Assembly (NCBI GenBank): GCA_038231295.1
Contig: JBBRLP010000086.1
Coordinates: 1 to 23,818 of the forward strand
Source: JANXLO01 sp038231295
GTDB lineage: Bacteria > Armatimonadota > Chthonomonadetes > Chthonomonadales > Chthonomonadaceae
Direction of reading: 5' to 3'
DNA length: 23,818 nt
Both the position numbers and the translations under genes were made by a program. The notes below the pieces were generated by a model. It was not told the origin of the DNA, made no database searches, and saw only the letters and a program-made list of their open reading frames with translations. Shown in pieces: positions 15,840 to 22,856 of the stretch; position 1 is the stretch's first letter; every line of letters begins with the position of its first letter.

Positions 15840-16826
15840 CTACGAGGACAAGGGAAAGCGGCGGAACTGATCTGCAAGGGAGTGTAGACCCCTTCGCACC
15901 GTTTCCAAGTCGAGATTCTCACCAAACTCAAGCCAGCAACCGGTTTCCCAGAAATCCCGCGCTTTCACCGACGCTGTTATGGCCTTTTCCTCCTCTGGCA
16001 GTAACGCACGGACACTACGATAGCCGTCTAAAAAGGCATCACAGGCCGCCTGGATAGCCGGATCCCGAATGGTATCGTCGCGCAGAGGCCACAAGAATCC
16101 GCTCAGATCATACACACGCCACCCGATGCCCGCATTGCTGAAGTCGAAGAACGTCAGTTGGTCGCGATTGTCAATTCCATTGAAATGGCAGTTTCCCTGG
16201 TGCAAATCTCCATGAATCGGACCGATCGCACCGCCCGTAACCGGAACTTTTGCAAAAAGAGCGGTTGCCTGTGCCGCCGTTTGAGCGAAGGTTTCCTAGG
16301 CAGCGCGGTCGTCCGCGTCAGAATCGGTGAGATAGGCACGTATTCGACGAAGGGGGGCTTGGAAGAGCCGCTCCAGGTCAAAGGCACGATATCCGGCGGT
16401 GGTATGGAAGCCGTCGGCGACCCGGTGTATTTGTGCGAAGGCGGCTCCTAGAAGATAGGCGCGTGGAGGAGAGGTTGGCCACTCCACACCTCCTTCCGCG
16501 AAGGCAAAGAGTGCGACGGGCGCAGGCGGGGCGCTGTCCATCGGCAAAAACTCCACCCATACGCCGTTGCGTGTCGCGACAGGCGCAGCCACCGAGACAC
16601 CATTGCTTGCCAGATGCGCCAGCAGCTCCAGTTCATACCGCGCCCAATCAGGATGGAGTCGTCCCTGTTCCCCGTAAACACGGGCGATCAATAGGGTTCA
16701 GTTCGTGGTGACCTTGAAGGTCTGATTGCCGTCGCCACCCGTGCGAATGAGGGCGATTTCGGCTTCGGCTACTCCGTAAGCCGCCACAAGTAGTTGCCTC
16801 AAATCGGCTGCGTTGATATTGTCCAT
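15840..16826 (-). pseudogene. Phosphotransferase of the APH/choline-kinase fold, interrupted by two in-frame stops
   Basis: Read as one frame this is a 328-codon APH-fold kinase of small molecules (homoserine-kinase-like or sugar/choline-kinase-like). It begins MDNINAADLRQLL, has GGDGNQTFKVTTN of the nucleotide-loop region, ARVYGEQG, then the catalytic HGDLHQGNCHF and the metal-binding FFDFSNAGIGWRVYDLS. A TGA at 16698-16700 and a TAG at 16296-16298 break it, yet the frame is unchanged across all three pieces and every later motif is intact. Both stops are explained by single C-to-T changes (CGA and CAG). A strong AGGAGG at 16855-16860 lies 28 bases before this ATG and better fits an ATG in another frame at 16843, so the 5' end may also carry a frameshift. 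The pieces may be young decay. It ends the - strand operon after the PfkB gene. Confidence 0.8.
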
Positions 16827-16869
16827 GACGCTGCTTTCGGCATGGTGCAGGTCACCTCCTTCATTGCCT

Positions 16870-16929
16870 CTTGATCGCCCCACCACCGACGCAGACATCG
16901 TCCATCGCCTGCGTAAACCTGTGTTGTAA
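16870..16929 (+). pseudogene. Degenerate duplicate of the cysteine desulfurase 3' end
   Basis: In the + frame this reads LDRPTTDADIVHRLRKPVL and then TAA. The C-terminus of the cysteine desulfurase at 15637-15729 reads LGRPTTEAEI, nine extra residues, then IVHRLQKTTQ and stop. The two match in sequence, in distance to the stop and mostly differ at third codon positions, with one in-frame 27-base deletion. It is too short to be a gene. It lies between the broken kinase and the PfkB gene, both on the other strand. Confidence 0.65.
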
Positions 16930-16938
16930 GAAGACGAT

Positions 16939-17862
16939 TCAGAGATGCGTGGTTGCAGTGCGCTGGAAAAGTTGGATTTCGGAGAGGGAGCGGACGCCGC
17001 ACCAGCCGCCCATCTCACCGCAGTTGAGGGCAGCAGCGGCGGAGGCGAAGCAGATGGCGGTGAGGGTGTCCCAGGCTTGCAGTTGGCCGTAGAGGAGGCC
17101 AGCGCGGAAGATGTCACCGGAGCCGGTTGTGTCTATAACGGTGGGGGCGATGTAGGCGGGAACGTGCAGGGCGGGCTGTCCCTGCTGGCCGCGCTGCGCG
17201 ACGAGGCAGCCGCGTTCGCCCAGCGTCACGATCGTCGTGGGGCCATAGGTATCGCGCAGAGAGACGGCGAAGGCGGCTAGCGCTTTCTCACTCAGCCCAC
17301 GCCCGATGTGTTCGCTGGACGTGACGACCTGGGAGGCAATCGCGTTTATCTCCGGGTCTTGCGCGTAGTCCATTGGCAGGGTGAACAGTCCGGCGGCGGC
17401 AGCGACCTTGCAGGCGGCCGCACCTGCGGCGTAGGAGTTCGGCTCCATCGTGAAGAGCCGGGCGGAGCGGACCAGCGCGGGGTCAAGAACGGGCGGCTGC
17501 ATCTCGACAAAGCGGTAGCCGAACATCGTGCGCTGACCGTCCGGGGTCGCCATGCAGACGCAATATGGGGTCGCGGCGGCGGCAGAGGTCGTCAGGAAAC
17601 GGAGGTCCATCTCCGGTGCATCCCGTGCGAAGAGTTCGCGCACCAACCTGCCGTCGTCATCCTCCCCGAGTGCGTTGCCCACCAGCGCGACCTTCACGCC
17701 CCATTTCGCCAGCGCAATCGCGGTGTTGGCCGCCTCCCCGCCAATCGCCCGCCGCTCCTCCAGAATATCCACATAGCCGCCGGGCGGCGGCAGCGACGCC
17801 ACCCGCCACAGCACATCCAGGCAGACCGTTCCATAGACAATAACATCGAATTCGTGTGACAT
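16939..17862 (-). CDS. PfkB/ribokinase-family sugar kinase
   Basis: This 307-residue protein is a PfkB-family carbohydrate or nucleoside kinase acting in the cytoplasm. The N-terminal FDVIVYGTVCLDVLW is the family start, AIGGEAANTAIALAKWG (39-55) is the substrate-side glycine motif, and DTTGSGDIFRAGLLYG (244-259) holds the anion hole and catalytic base Asp250; the family more often has GAGD there. The substrate cannot be read from sequence. It follows the DUF1343 gene after a 12-base gap, with no clear ribosome site, so coupling to the upstream gene is likely. Beside a muramidase it could phosphorylate a released amino sugar, but this is inference; ribose, fructose or nucleoside substrates remain open. 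Confidence 0.9.
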   Translation of the reverse strand: MSHEFDVIVYGTVCLDVLWRVASLPPPGGYVDILEERRAIGGEAANTAIALAKWGVKVALVGNALGEDDDGRLVRELFARDAPEMDLRFLTTSAAAATPYCVCMATPDGQRTMFGYRFVEMQPPVLDPALVRSARLFTMEPNSYAAGAAACKVAAAAGLFTLPMDYAQDPEINAIASQVVTSSEHIGRGLSEKALAAFAVSLRDTYGPTTIVTLGERGCLVAQRGQQGQPALHVPAYIAPTVIDTTGSGDIFRAGLLYGQLQAWDTLTAICFASAAAALNCGEMGGWCGVRSLSEIQLFQRTATTHL

Positions 17863-17874
17863 ACGTATTCTATT

Positions 17875-19008
17875 CTATGCCTCGTAAAGGCGATAGGGCG
17901 CGGCGCGTTCGGCAAACTCCGTCAGGCCCGCCTGCCAGGACGAGACGAGTTCAGATACCGGAATGCCGTTGCGAAACGCCTCGAATGCGGCCCGGTTGAC
18001 CAGCAGACGGTCGAACCTCTCCACCTCCCAGGATTCGGGATAGAGCATCCGCAGCGCCTCCGCGACAGCCAGCCCCGTCCAGACCGGAATAAACTTCTCC
18101 CGCTCCGTCACGATGATATTGACTCCACCACAGTGGGTGCCTTCGTGTACCCGTGCGTTGGGAACGAAGCGTATCGGCACGAAGCGTACGCCCGGCAAGT
18201 TCTGCGCGTTCAGGTGCGCCGCCAGTTCGCGCTCCGCGATCCAGGGCGCTCCCACGACCTCGAACGGCGTGTCCGTTCCCCGCCCGACCGAGACATTCGT
18301 AAACTCCAGCAGGCCGATACCGGGATAGAGCAGCGCCTGCGTCAGTGAGCGCATATTCGGCGAGGGATTGACCCACGTCTGGCCCGTCGCATCCCACAGA
18401 TCGCTGCGCCGCCAGCCCTCCATCGCCACCACGTGCAGGTCGAGGCGCAGACATTTCTCTGCCACAAACAACCGAGCCAGTTCTCCCACTGTCAGCCCAT
18501 GCCGCACCGGAATCGGATGACACGCGATGAAATCGAGCCTGTCCTCATCCGCTATCGGCCCTTCGGTTATGAGGCCACCCAGCGGGTTCGGGCGATCCAG
18601 CACCACGAACCGAACTCCGCACTCGGCAGCGGCCTCCATACAGTGCAGCAGGGTACTGATGTAGGTATAAAAACGCACTCCGATGTCCTGAACATCAAAA
18701 ATCAGCGTGTCGAGGTTTTCCAGTTGGTGTTCTGTCGGGCGGGTGCGCTTGCCATAAAGACTGAATACCGGCAGACCCGTCGCCTCATCCCGACTGTCCG
18801 GCACCTGCTCGTCCAGCGCACCCCGTATGCCATGCTCTGGCCCGAACAGCGCCACCAGATTCACGCCCGGCGCTGCGTACACTAGATCCGCCGTCGCCAT
18901 CCCGAACGTATCCAGTCCGGTATGGTTGGTAATCAATCCGACGCGCTGCCCGTGCAGCATCGCGTACTCCTGCCCTGCCAGCATATCAATTCCGAGGGTC
19001 ACCGCCAT
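17875..19008 (-). CDS. namZ: DUF1343 / NamZ-type exo-beta-N-acetylmuramidase
   Basis: The 377-residue protein matches the DUF1343 family, whose Bacillus member NamZ (YbbC) releases MurNAc from the non-reducing ends of peptidoglycan fragments. Diagnostic blocks are VGLITNHTGLD, ALFGPEHGIRG, LPVFSLYGKRTRPT, IFDVQDIGVRFYTYISTL, VLDRPNPLGG, PSPNMRSLTQALLYPG and TNVSVGRGTDTPFEVVGAPW, in the usual order over the whole length. Unlike the exported Bacillus enzyme, the start MAVTLGIDMLAGQEYAML shows no signal peptide or lipobox, and there is AGGTGGAG 4 bases before this ATG, so this start is well supported and the enzyme is probably cytoplasmic. It lies between a PII-like gene and a PfkB kinase in one operon. 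Confidence 0.93.
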   Translation of the reverse strand: MAVTLGIDMLAGQEYAMLHGQRVGLITNHTGLDTFGMATADLVYAAPGVNLVALFGPEHGIRGALDEQVPDSRDEATGLPVFSLYGKRTRPTEHQLENLDTLIFDVQDIGVRFYTYISTLLHCMEAAAECGVRFVVLDRPNPLGGLITEGPIADEDRLDFIACHPIPVRHGLTVGELARLFVAEKCLRLDLHVVAMEGWRRSDLWDATGQTWVNPSPNMRSLTQALLYPGIGLLEFTNVSVGRGTDTPFEVVGAPWIAERELAAHLNAQNLPGVRFVPIRFVPNARVHEGTHCGGVNIIVTEREKFIPVWTGLAVAEALRMLYPESWEVERFDRLLVNRAAFEAFRNGIPVSELVSSWQAGLTEFAERAAPYRLYEA

Positions 19009-19045
19009 TGCACTCCACCTTTCTTCCGACCAATTCTTAACAACC

Positions 19046-19354
19046 CTACAACTGCCGCGCTGGTGTCGTCCACATCGTCAGGCCGGGATTGCGCCGATAG
19101 GTCTGCTGGAGGCCGCGGAGGGCAGCGGCAATCCGTTCCGCCTGCCCCTCCGGCAGGACGAGAGACAGAACACAGACCATGCCGGGAAAGACGGGGGAAT
19201 TGAGTTTGTAGCCCGCACCTCCGGAGCCGTGCGCGTCAAAGGTCTTCGTCCAGCCCGTCACGCCAAGTTCTTGCAGCGTCTCCATAATGCGTTCGTCCAT
19301 CCCGCTGTCATAGGCGACAGTCAGCAGAACCGTGGGGGTTTCAGCGTCTGTCAC
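19046..19354 (-). CDS. Small PII-like (ferredoxin-fold) protein
   Basis: A 102-residue protein reading TVLLTVAYDSGMDERIMETLQELGVTGWT at 8-36, then GSGGAGYKLNSPVFPGMVCVLSLVLPEGQAERIAAALRGL, with GLTMWTTPARQL at the end. This alternation of beta strands and helices, with a Gly-rich loop after a conserved GVTGWT and a final hydrophobic strand, looks like the PII-like family seen as PG0541-type transporter-associated proteins. I recognise the pattern rather than an exact homologue. GTG start overlaps the hyuA stop by 4 bases (GTGA), with GGGAG 7 bases upstream, so the two products are probably made together. A role as partner or sensor for the HyuA-like enzyme is inference. Confidence 0.6.
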   Translation of the reverse strand: MTDAETPTVLLTVAYDSGMDERIMETLQELGVTGWTKTFDAHGSGGAGYKLNSPVFPGMVCVLSLVLPEGQAERIAAALRGLQQTYRRNPGLTMWTTPARQL

Positions 19355-21390
19355 ACTGCGGCTCCCTTCCCCGCCATCGGAGTGAGAATCAGATTCGCCT
19401 GCGCGTCGGTCTGAGCCGTCCAGCCTGCCGCCACGAACGTTGTCGCGTCGGCCTGCAAGACTACCGCAGGGCCAGCGATTCGCTGACCGACCGCCAGCGC
19501 TTCACGGGCGAACAGCGGAGCCTCCTTCCAGCCTGCCTCACTGTAGAGCGGCGTTGTGCCAACCGGCAAACCGGCTGTGGCAGGCATCTGCGCCAACAGC
19601 GCCGGACGCTGCCCCGAACTGACCGTCAGAACCCGCAGCGCCGTCACCTCGACCGCCTCCTGCCTGTCCGAGTGACCGTAACGCGCCTGATGCGCCCGAT
19701 GAAATGCCTTCCAGGTCGCCCGCAGGTCACGCCCTCTTACGAGCGGAACCCGCAGATCGAATGCCTGCCCGACATAGCGCATATCGAGCAGGCGCGTTGT
19801 CGTCCACCCTTCTGCCGCCAGTCCCTCTCTTGCCATCGCCTCTGCCGCCTGTCGTTCCAGCGCCTGAAACCGGGCCTCCAGAGACACTTGCCCCACCCTC
19901 TGCATCTCCGAAGCGGCGAGCGGCAGCGCGAACTCCCGACGCGTCTCCGCCAGCGCCAGACCGAGCGCGGAGAAGGCTCCCGGATAACGCGGAATGACCA
20001 CGGTTCGCATCCCCAGCGCCTCCGCCAACGCACAGGCATGAAGCCCGCCCGCCCCACCGAAACTCAGCAGGGCGAAGTCGGCAGGGTCGTGGCCGCGCTC
20101 CACCGAGATATGCCGAAGCGCACGGGCCATCGCCGCATTCGCCACCTGAAGGACACCGAGCGCGGCCTGTTCCGCACTCAGGCCCAGCGATGCCGCCATG
20201 AATTCAAAACGCGAACGAACCCTGTCGGTGTCCAGCGCCATCCTGCCGCCCAGAAGGGCGTCGGCAGGCAGACGGCCCAACAGCACGTTCGCATCCGTCA
20301 CCGTCAGGAGATCGCCGCGCCCATAGGCCACCGGGCCGGGGTCGGCTCCCGCACTCTGCGGCCCCACGCGCAGGCTGCCCGCCGCATCCACCCGCGCCAG
20401 AGAGCCGCCGCCCGCTCCCACCGTATGGATGTCCAGCATCGGGGTACGAAGCGGAAATCCTGCCGTCTTCCCGGTTGTCACCGTCGCGCACTGCCCGTCC
20501 AGCGCCAGGGCCACATCCGTGCTCGTCCCGCCCATATCAAAGGTGAGCAGACGCGCAAATCCCGCCTCCAGTCCCAGCCGACCCGCCGCGACAACTCCAC
20601 CCGCTGGCCCGGAGAGAACCGTCTTGATCGCCTGTGCGCTCGCCTCTTCCGCCGAGAGCGCCCCGCCGTTCGACTGCATCACCCGAAGGCGTTCCGCCCC
20701 TACCGCTCCGGCCTGCTCTGCCAGTCGGCGCAGATAGCGGGCCATGACGGGCGCGACAAAGGCATTGGCGACTACGGTTGCTGTGCGCTCAAACTCACGC
20801 GGTTCCGGCGCGATCTCGCAGGAGAGCGAGACCGTGAAGCCTTTCTGCCGCGCCAGTTCTCCGATACGCTGCTCATGGATTTGGTTGAGGTAGGAGAAGA
20901 GCAGACAGACCGCCACCGACTCGATCTCCCCGGCAAGCAACTCCTCCAGAACAGCCTCAACCTCCTCGTCCCGCAACGGCGTCAGAACGTGTCCCTGCCA
21001 GTCCACCCGCTCCGTCACCTCCTGGCGCAGTTCGCGATTCAGCAGCGGCGGGGTGCGAGTGGGATGAAAAGAGTAGAGGTGATCGCGGTTCTGCCGGCCT
21101 ATCTCCAGCACGTCGCGGAAGCCCGCTGTCGTAATCAGAGCCGTGTGAGCGCCTCGCCGTTCCAGCAGCGCGTTGGTCGCGACCGTCGTGCCATGTATCA
21201 GCGTGAACCGCTTCGCCAGCAACCCCTCTTCCTGCGCCGCCCGCAGGCCCTCCAGAATACTCCGCGAAGGATCCTCTGGCGTGGAAGGCCGTTTGCGAAC
21301 CGACACTTCGCCCTCTGAGGTGAGAAACACAAAATCGGTGAATGTCCCCCCGACATCCACGCCCACCCGTTCCGCTGGCATCCTGTTCAT
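19351..21390 (-). CDS. hyuA: HyuA-type hydantoinase / 5-oxoprolinase A subunit
   Basis: This ATP-dependent amidohydrolase family (hydantoinase/oxoprolinase, HyuA side) opens cyclic imides or 5-oxoproline-like rings. Starting at ATG 21390 it is 679 residues. Visible are RVGVDVGGTFTDFVF (9-22, ASKHA phosphate loop), HGTTVATNALLERRGA, GFRDVLEIGRQNR, SNGGALSAEEA, LTFDMGGTSTDVALALDG and GAGGGSLA in the hydantoinase domain, and SFGGAGGLHACALAEALG. In-frame starts continue upstream (ATG 21480, GTG 21486), but they add residues without family likeness. No HyuB gene is adjacent; the upstream neighbour is divergent. HyuB may be elsewhere. It leads the - strand operon with the PII-like gene. The substrate is not predictable. 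Confidence 0.9.
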   Translation of the reverse strand: MNRMPAERVGVDVGGTFTDFVFLTSEGEVSVRKRPSTPEDPSRSILEGLRAAQEEGLLAKRFTLIHGTTVATNALLERRGAHTALITTAGFRDVLEIGRQNRDHLYSFHPTRTPPLLNRELRQEVTERVDWQGHVLTPLRDEEVEAVLEELLAGEIESVAVCLLFSYLNQIHEQRIGELARQKGFTVSLSCEIAPEPREFERTATVVANAFVAPVMARYLRRLAEQAGAVGAERLRVMQSNGGALSAEEASAQAIKTVLSGPAGGVVAAGRLGLEAGFARLLTFDMGGTSTDVALALDGQCATVTTGKTAGFPLRTPMLDIHTVGAGGGSLARVDAAGSLRVGPQSAGADPGPVAYGRGDLLTVTDANVLLGRLPADALLGGRMALDTDRVRSRFEFMAASLGLSAEQAALGVLQVANAAMARALRHISVERGHDPADFALLSFGGAGGLHACALAEALGMRTVVIPRYPGAFSALGLALAETRREFALPLAASEMQRVGQVSLEARFQALERQAAEAMAREGLAAEGWTTTRLLDMRYVGQAFDLRVPLVRGRDLRATWKAFHRAHQARYGHSDRQEAVEVTALRVLTVSSGQRPALLAQMPATAGLPVGTTPLYSEAGWKEAPLFAREALAVGQRIAGPAVVLQADATTFVAAGWTAQTDAQANLILTPMAGKGAAV

Positions 21391-21638
21391 GGCAGTTCCA
21401 TTCGCCGCCTGACGCTCGTTTTCCTGTCGCATTCCCACTGCGTACATTTCAGGAACCCGGTCAAGGCTCTCACCGTCCATGCACAAAGAGGAATGAGCCT
21501 CTATCCGCAGTACAAAACAACAGCATTCCCTGGCGGCGCAGGAAAGTCCGGCGACTTCTAATCTTCAGAAACTATGAATACAGAGTTCGTAGGTCTCCCG
21601 GCAGGTACGGTCAGGGTCGAGCGAAGGAGAAGGGTGAG
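21391..21638. other. Divergent intergenic region between hyuA and the KGG gene
   Basis: Promoters of both divergent genes must lie here. A small hairpin AGAGG-CTCATT-CCTCT (read on the - strand, 21487-21502) is close to the upstream hyuA starts. I found no convincing -35/-10 pair for either direction. GAAGGAG at 21623-21629 is the ribosome site of the KGG gene. Confidence 0.5.
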
Positions 21639-21935
21639 ATGATATCAGAGCAGACAAAACAACAAGACACTGCGTCCGCGCAGAGCGAAGATAACAAATC
21701 CGTCAGCGGGCGGGGATGGCACGGAGACTCAGAGGGGCATGCCCGCGCAGGCCGCAAAGGGGGCAAGGCGATCTCCAGCAATCGCGAACACATGGCAAAT
21801 ATCGGCAGCAAAGGCGGCAAAACTGTCTCCAGTAATCGCGAACACATGGCCCGTATCGGCAGCAAAGGCGGCAAGGCACGTGGGACCAAGCAGGCTGCCA
21901 ACGGTCAAGACGGCGGCAATTCGGCCACCCCGTAA
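21639..21935 (+). CDS. KGG-repeat general stress protein (stress-induced acidophilic-repeat family)
   Basis: A 98-residue hydrophilic protein with Gly/Lys-rich KGG motifs: GHARAGRKGGKAISS, then ISSNREHMANIGSKGGKTV and SSNREHMARIGSKGGKARG. This is the KGG repeat family seen in bacterial general stress proteins such as GsiB and in conidiation proteins; function is not firmly known, a role in drying or osmotic protection is usual. Two exact-length 18-residue repeats are encoded by 54-base tandem units. The N-terminal 25 residues are acidic and disordered-looking. ATG at 21639 is chosen because GAAGGAG stands about 9 bases before it. No membrane segment or signal is visible. Confidence 0.85.
   Translation: MISEQTKQQDTASAQSEDNKSVSGRGWHGDSEGHARAGRKGGKAISSNREHMANIGSKGGKTVSSNREHMARIGSKGGKARGTKQAANGQDGGNSATP
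21772..21879 (+). repeat. Tandem 54-base repeat encoding KGG units
   Basis: Two adjacent 54-base copies (21772-21825 and 21826-21879) differ at only a few positions; each codes for SSNREHMA-x-IGSKGGK plus two variable residues. An earlier, partial unit precedes them. The near identity suggests recent duplication inside the stress-protein gene. Confidence 0.85.
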
Positions 21936-21971
21936 TCCTGCCCTTACCGTGTTATTTTCCCAACTCCAGAA

Positions 21972-22011
21972 TCACCGGCCAGCCAGCAGGAATATGCGGG
22001 TTGGTCGGTGA
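21972..22011 (+). terminator. Strong hairpin downstream of the KGG gene
   Basis: Thirteen consecutive pairs (two of them G-U) join 21972-21984 to 21999-22011; after an A-G mismatch three more pairs (GCA/TGC) close a six-base GGAATA loop. It begins 37 bases after the KGG stop. There is no T tract after it, so it is not a classical intrinsic terminator; mRNA end protection or a regulatory site are alternatives. Confidence 0.55.
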
Positions 22012-22039
22012 ATTGGCGTTGTATGAGGGCATCAATTCT

Positions 22040-22088
22040 TTGCCCCTCCGAACTCCTCGGATAGATTTCTTCTCCTGCGCTCGAGCGC
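22040..22088 (+). promoter_or_regulatory. Weak candidate promoter with a 12-base palindrome
   Basis: TTGCCC (22040-22045), a 16-base spacer and TAGATT (22062-22067) resemble a sigma-70 promoter at 4/6 each. GCGCTCGAGCGC (22077-22088), a perfect palindrome, would lie just inside the transcript and could be an operator. Support is weak. Confidence 0.25.
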
Positions 22089-22228
22089 CAAAGGGAGCAG
22101 ACGACGGAATCGGTTACAAATGATTGGTGGGGTCACGCTTCCCCTTGCCGGGAATCCGTGAGCGCAGCCGCAGAGAGTTTCTTTGCGGGCGTCTTCCCAT
22201 CGCTACCAGAAACGGGAGCGTTAGTAAC

Positions 22229-22807
22229 ATGGAATCACTTCGGGCTGTTATTGCTGAAGATGAGTCGCTGACACGGACACTCATTCGGGCAAGACTGGAA
22301 AAGCTGGGCCATCACGTTGTTGCCGAAGCGGAAGACGGCCAGCAGGCCATTGACGCCGCCCGTGTCCACCGCCCCGATGTCATCATTATGGACATCAAAA
22401 TGCCACTGATTGATGGCATTGAGGCCGCCCGCACCATCCTCGCCGAGACTCCCTGCGCCATTCTCTTCCTCAGCGCTTTCAATGAAGCCGAACTCATTGA
22501 GGACGCCAGCGCAACCGGTGCGCTCGCCTATCTGATGAAGCCCTTCCGCAAAGAAGACCTCGCTCCGGCCCTCCAGATGGCGGTCAGCCGCTTCCGGCAG
22601 ATTCAGGCGCAGCAGACCGAGATGGACAGCCTGCGCGACACACTGGAGACACGTAAACTGATTGAACGCGCCAAGGGCATTCTCATGGATCGGCACAATA
22701 TGAGCGAAGAGGAGGCGTTCAAGCGCATCCACTTCCAGGCCCGCAACCAGAACAAAAAGATGCGCGAAATCGCCCAGAGCATCATCACCGCTGCCGACCT
22801 GATCTAG
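22229..22807 (+). CDS. Response regulator with C-terminal ANTAR RNA-binding domain
   Basis: A 192-residue two-domain regulator. The receiver domain (1-118) has the acidic pair at 10-11, phospho-acceptor Asp55 in IIMDIKMP, Ser82 and Lys104 in LMKPF. After a coiled helix (about 118-140) comes an ANTAR domain: LIERAKGILMDRHNMSEEEAFKRI (144-167) and then MREIAQSIITA. ANTAR proteins such as AmiR, NasR, EutV and PdtaR bind paired RNA hairpins with six-base loops and stop termination. Phosphorylation usually triggers dimer formation and RNA binding. No sensor kinase is adjacent. Start 22229 is chosen because the family begins here and GGGAG lies 10 bases upstream; the frame is open further upstream but without homology. 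Confidence 0.93.
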   Translation: MESLRAVIAEDESLTRTLIRARLEKLGHHVVAEAEDGQQAIDAARVHRPDVIIMDIKMPLIDGIEAARTILAETPCAILFLSAFNEAELIEDASATGALAYLMKPFRKEDLAPALQMAVSRFRQIQAQQTEMDSLRDTLETRKLIERAKGILMDRHNMSEEEAFKRIHFQARNQNKKMREIAQSIITAADLI

Positions 22808-22856
22808 ACGCCATGAAGAGACAAATTTCCCTGTTTCCGGGAGCCGGGAGAGGCGC

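Larger units (their letters stand above)
21936..22228. other. Intergenic region between the KGG gene and the ANTAR regulator
   Basis: No gene is supported in these 293 bases. They contain a strong hairpin (21972-22011), a weak promoter-like pair, and a perfect 12-base palindrome (22077-22088), listed separately. The remainder up to the regulator start shows nothing I can name. Confidence 0.5.

Noticed and set aside
16296..16700. Selenocysteine or pyrrolysine recoding at the TGA and TAG of the kinase gene
   Set aside because: Two different stop codons in one gene, no evident SECIS-like hairpin right after the TGA, and simple C-to-T changes explain both.
17867..17877. Tandem TAGAAT as a promoter for the PfkB gene on the - strand
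   Set aside because: No acceptable -35 box at 16-18 bases and the gene sits within a tight operon.
19672..21318. A 548-residue open frame on the + strand opposite hyuA
   Set aside because: It has Arg/Gln/His-rich composition without any domain pattern and lies wholly antisense to a gene with full family motifs.
21772..21879. CRISPR-like repeats
   Set aside because: The repeats are directly adjacent without spacers and encode KGG protein units.
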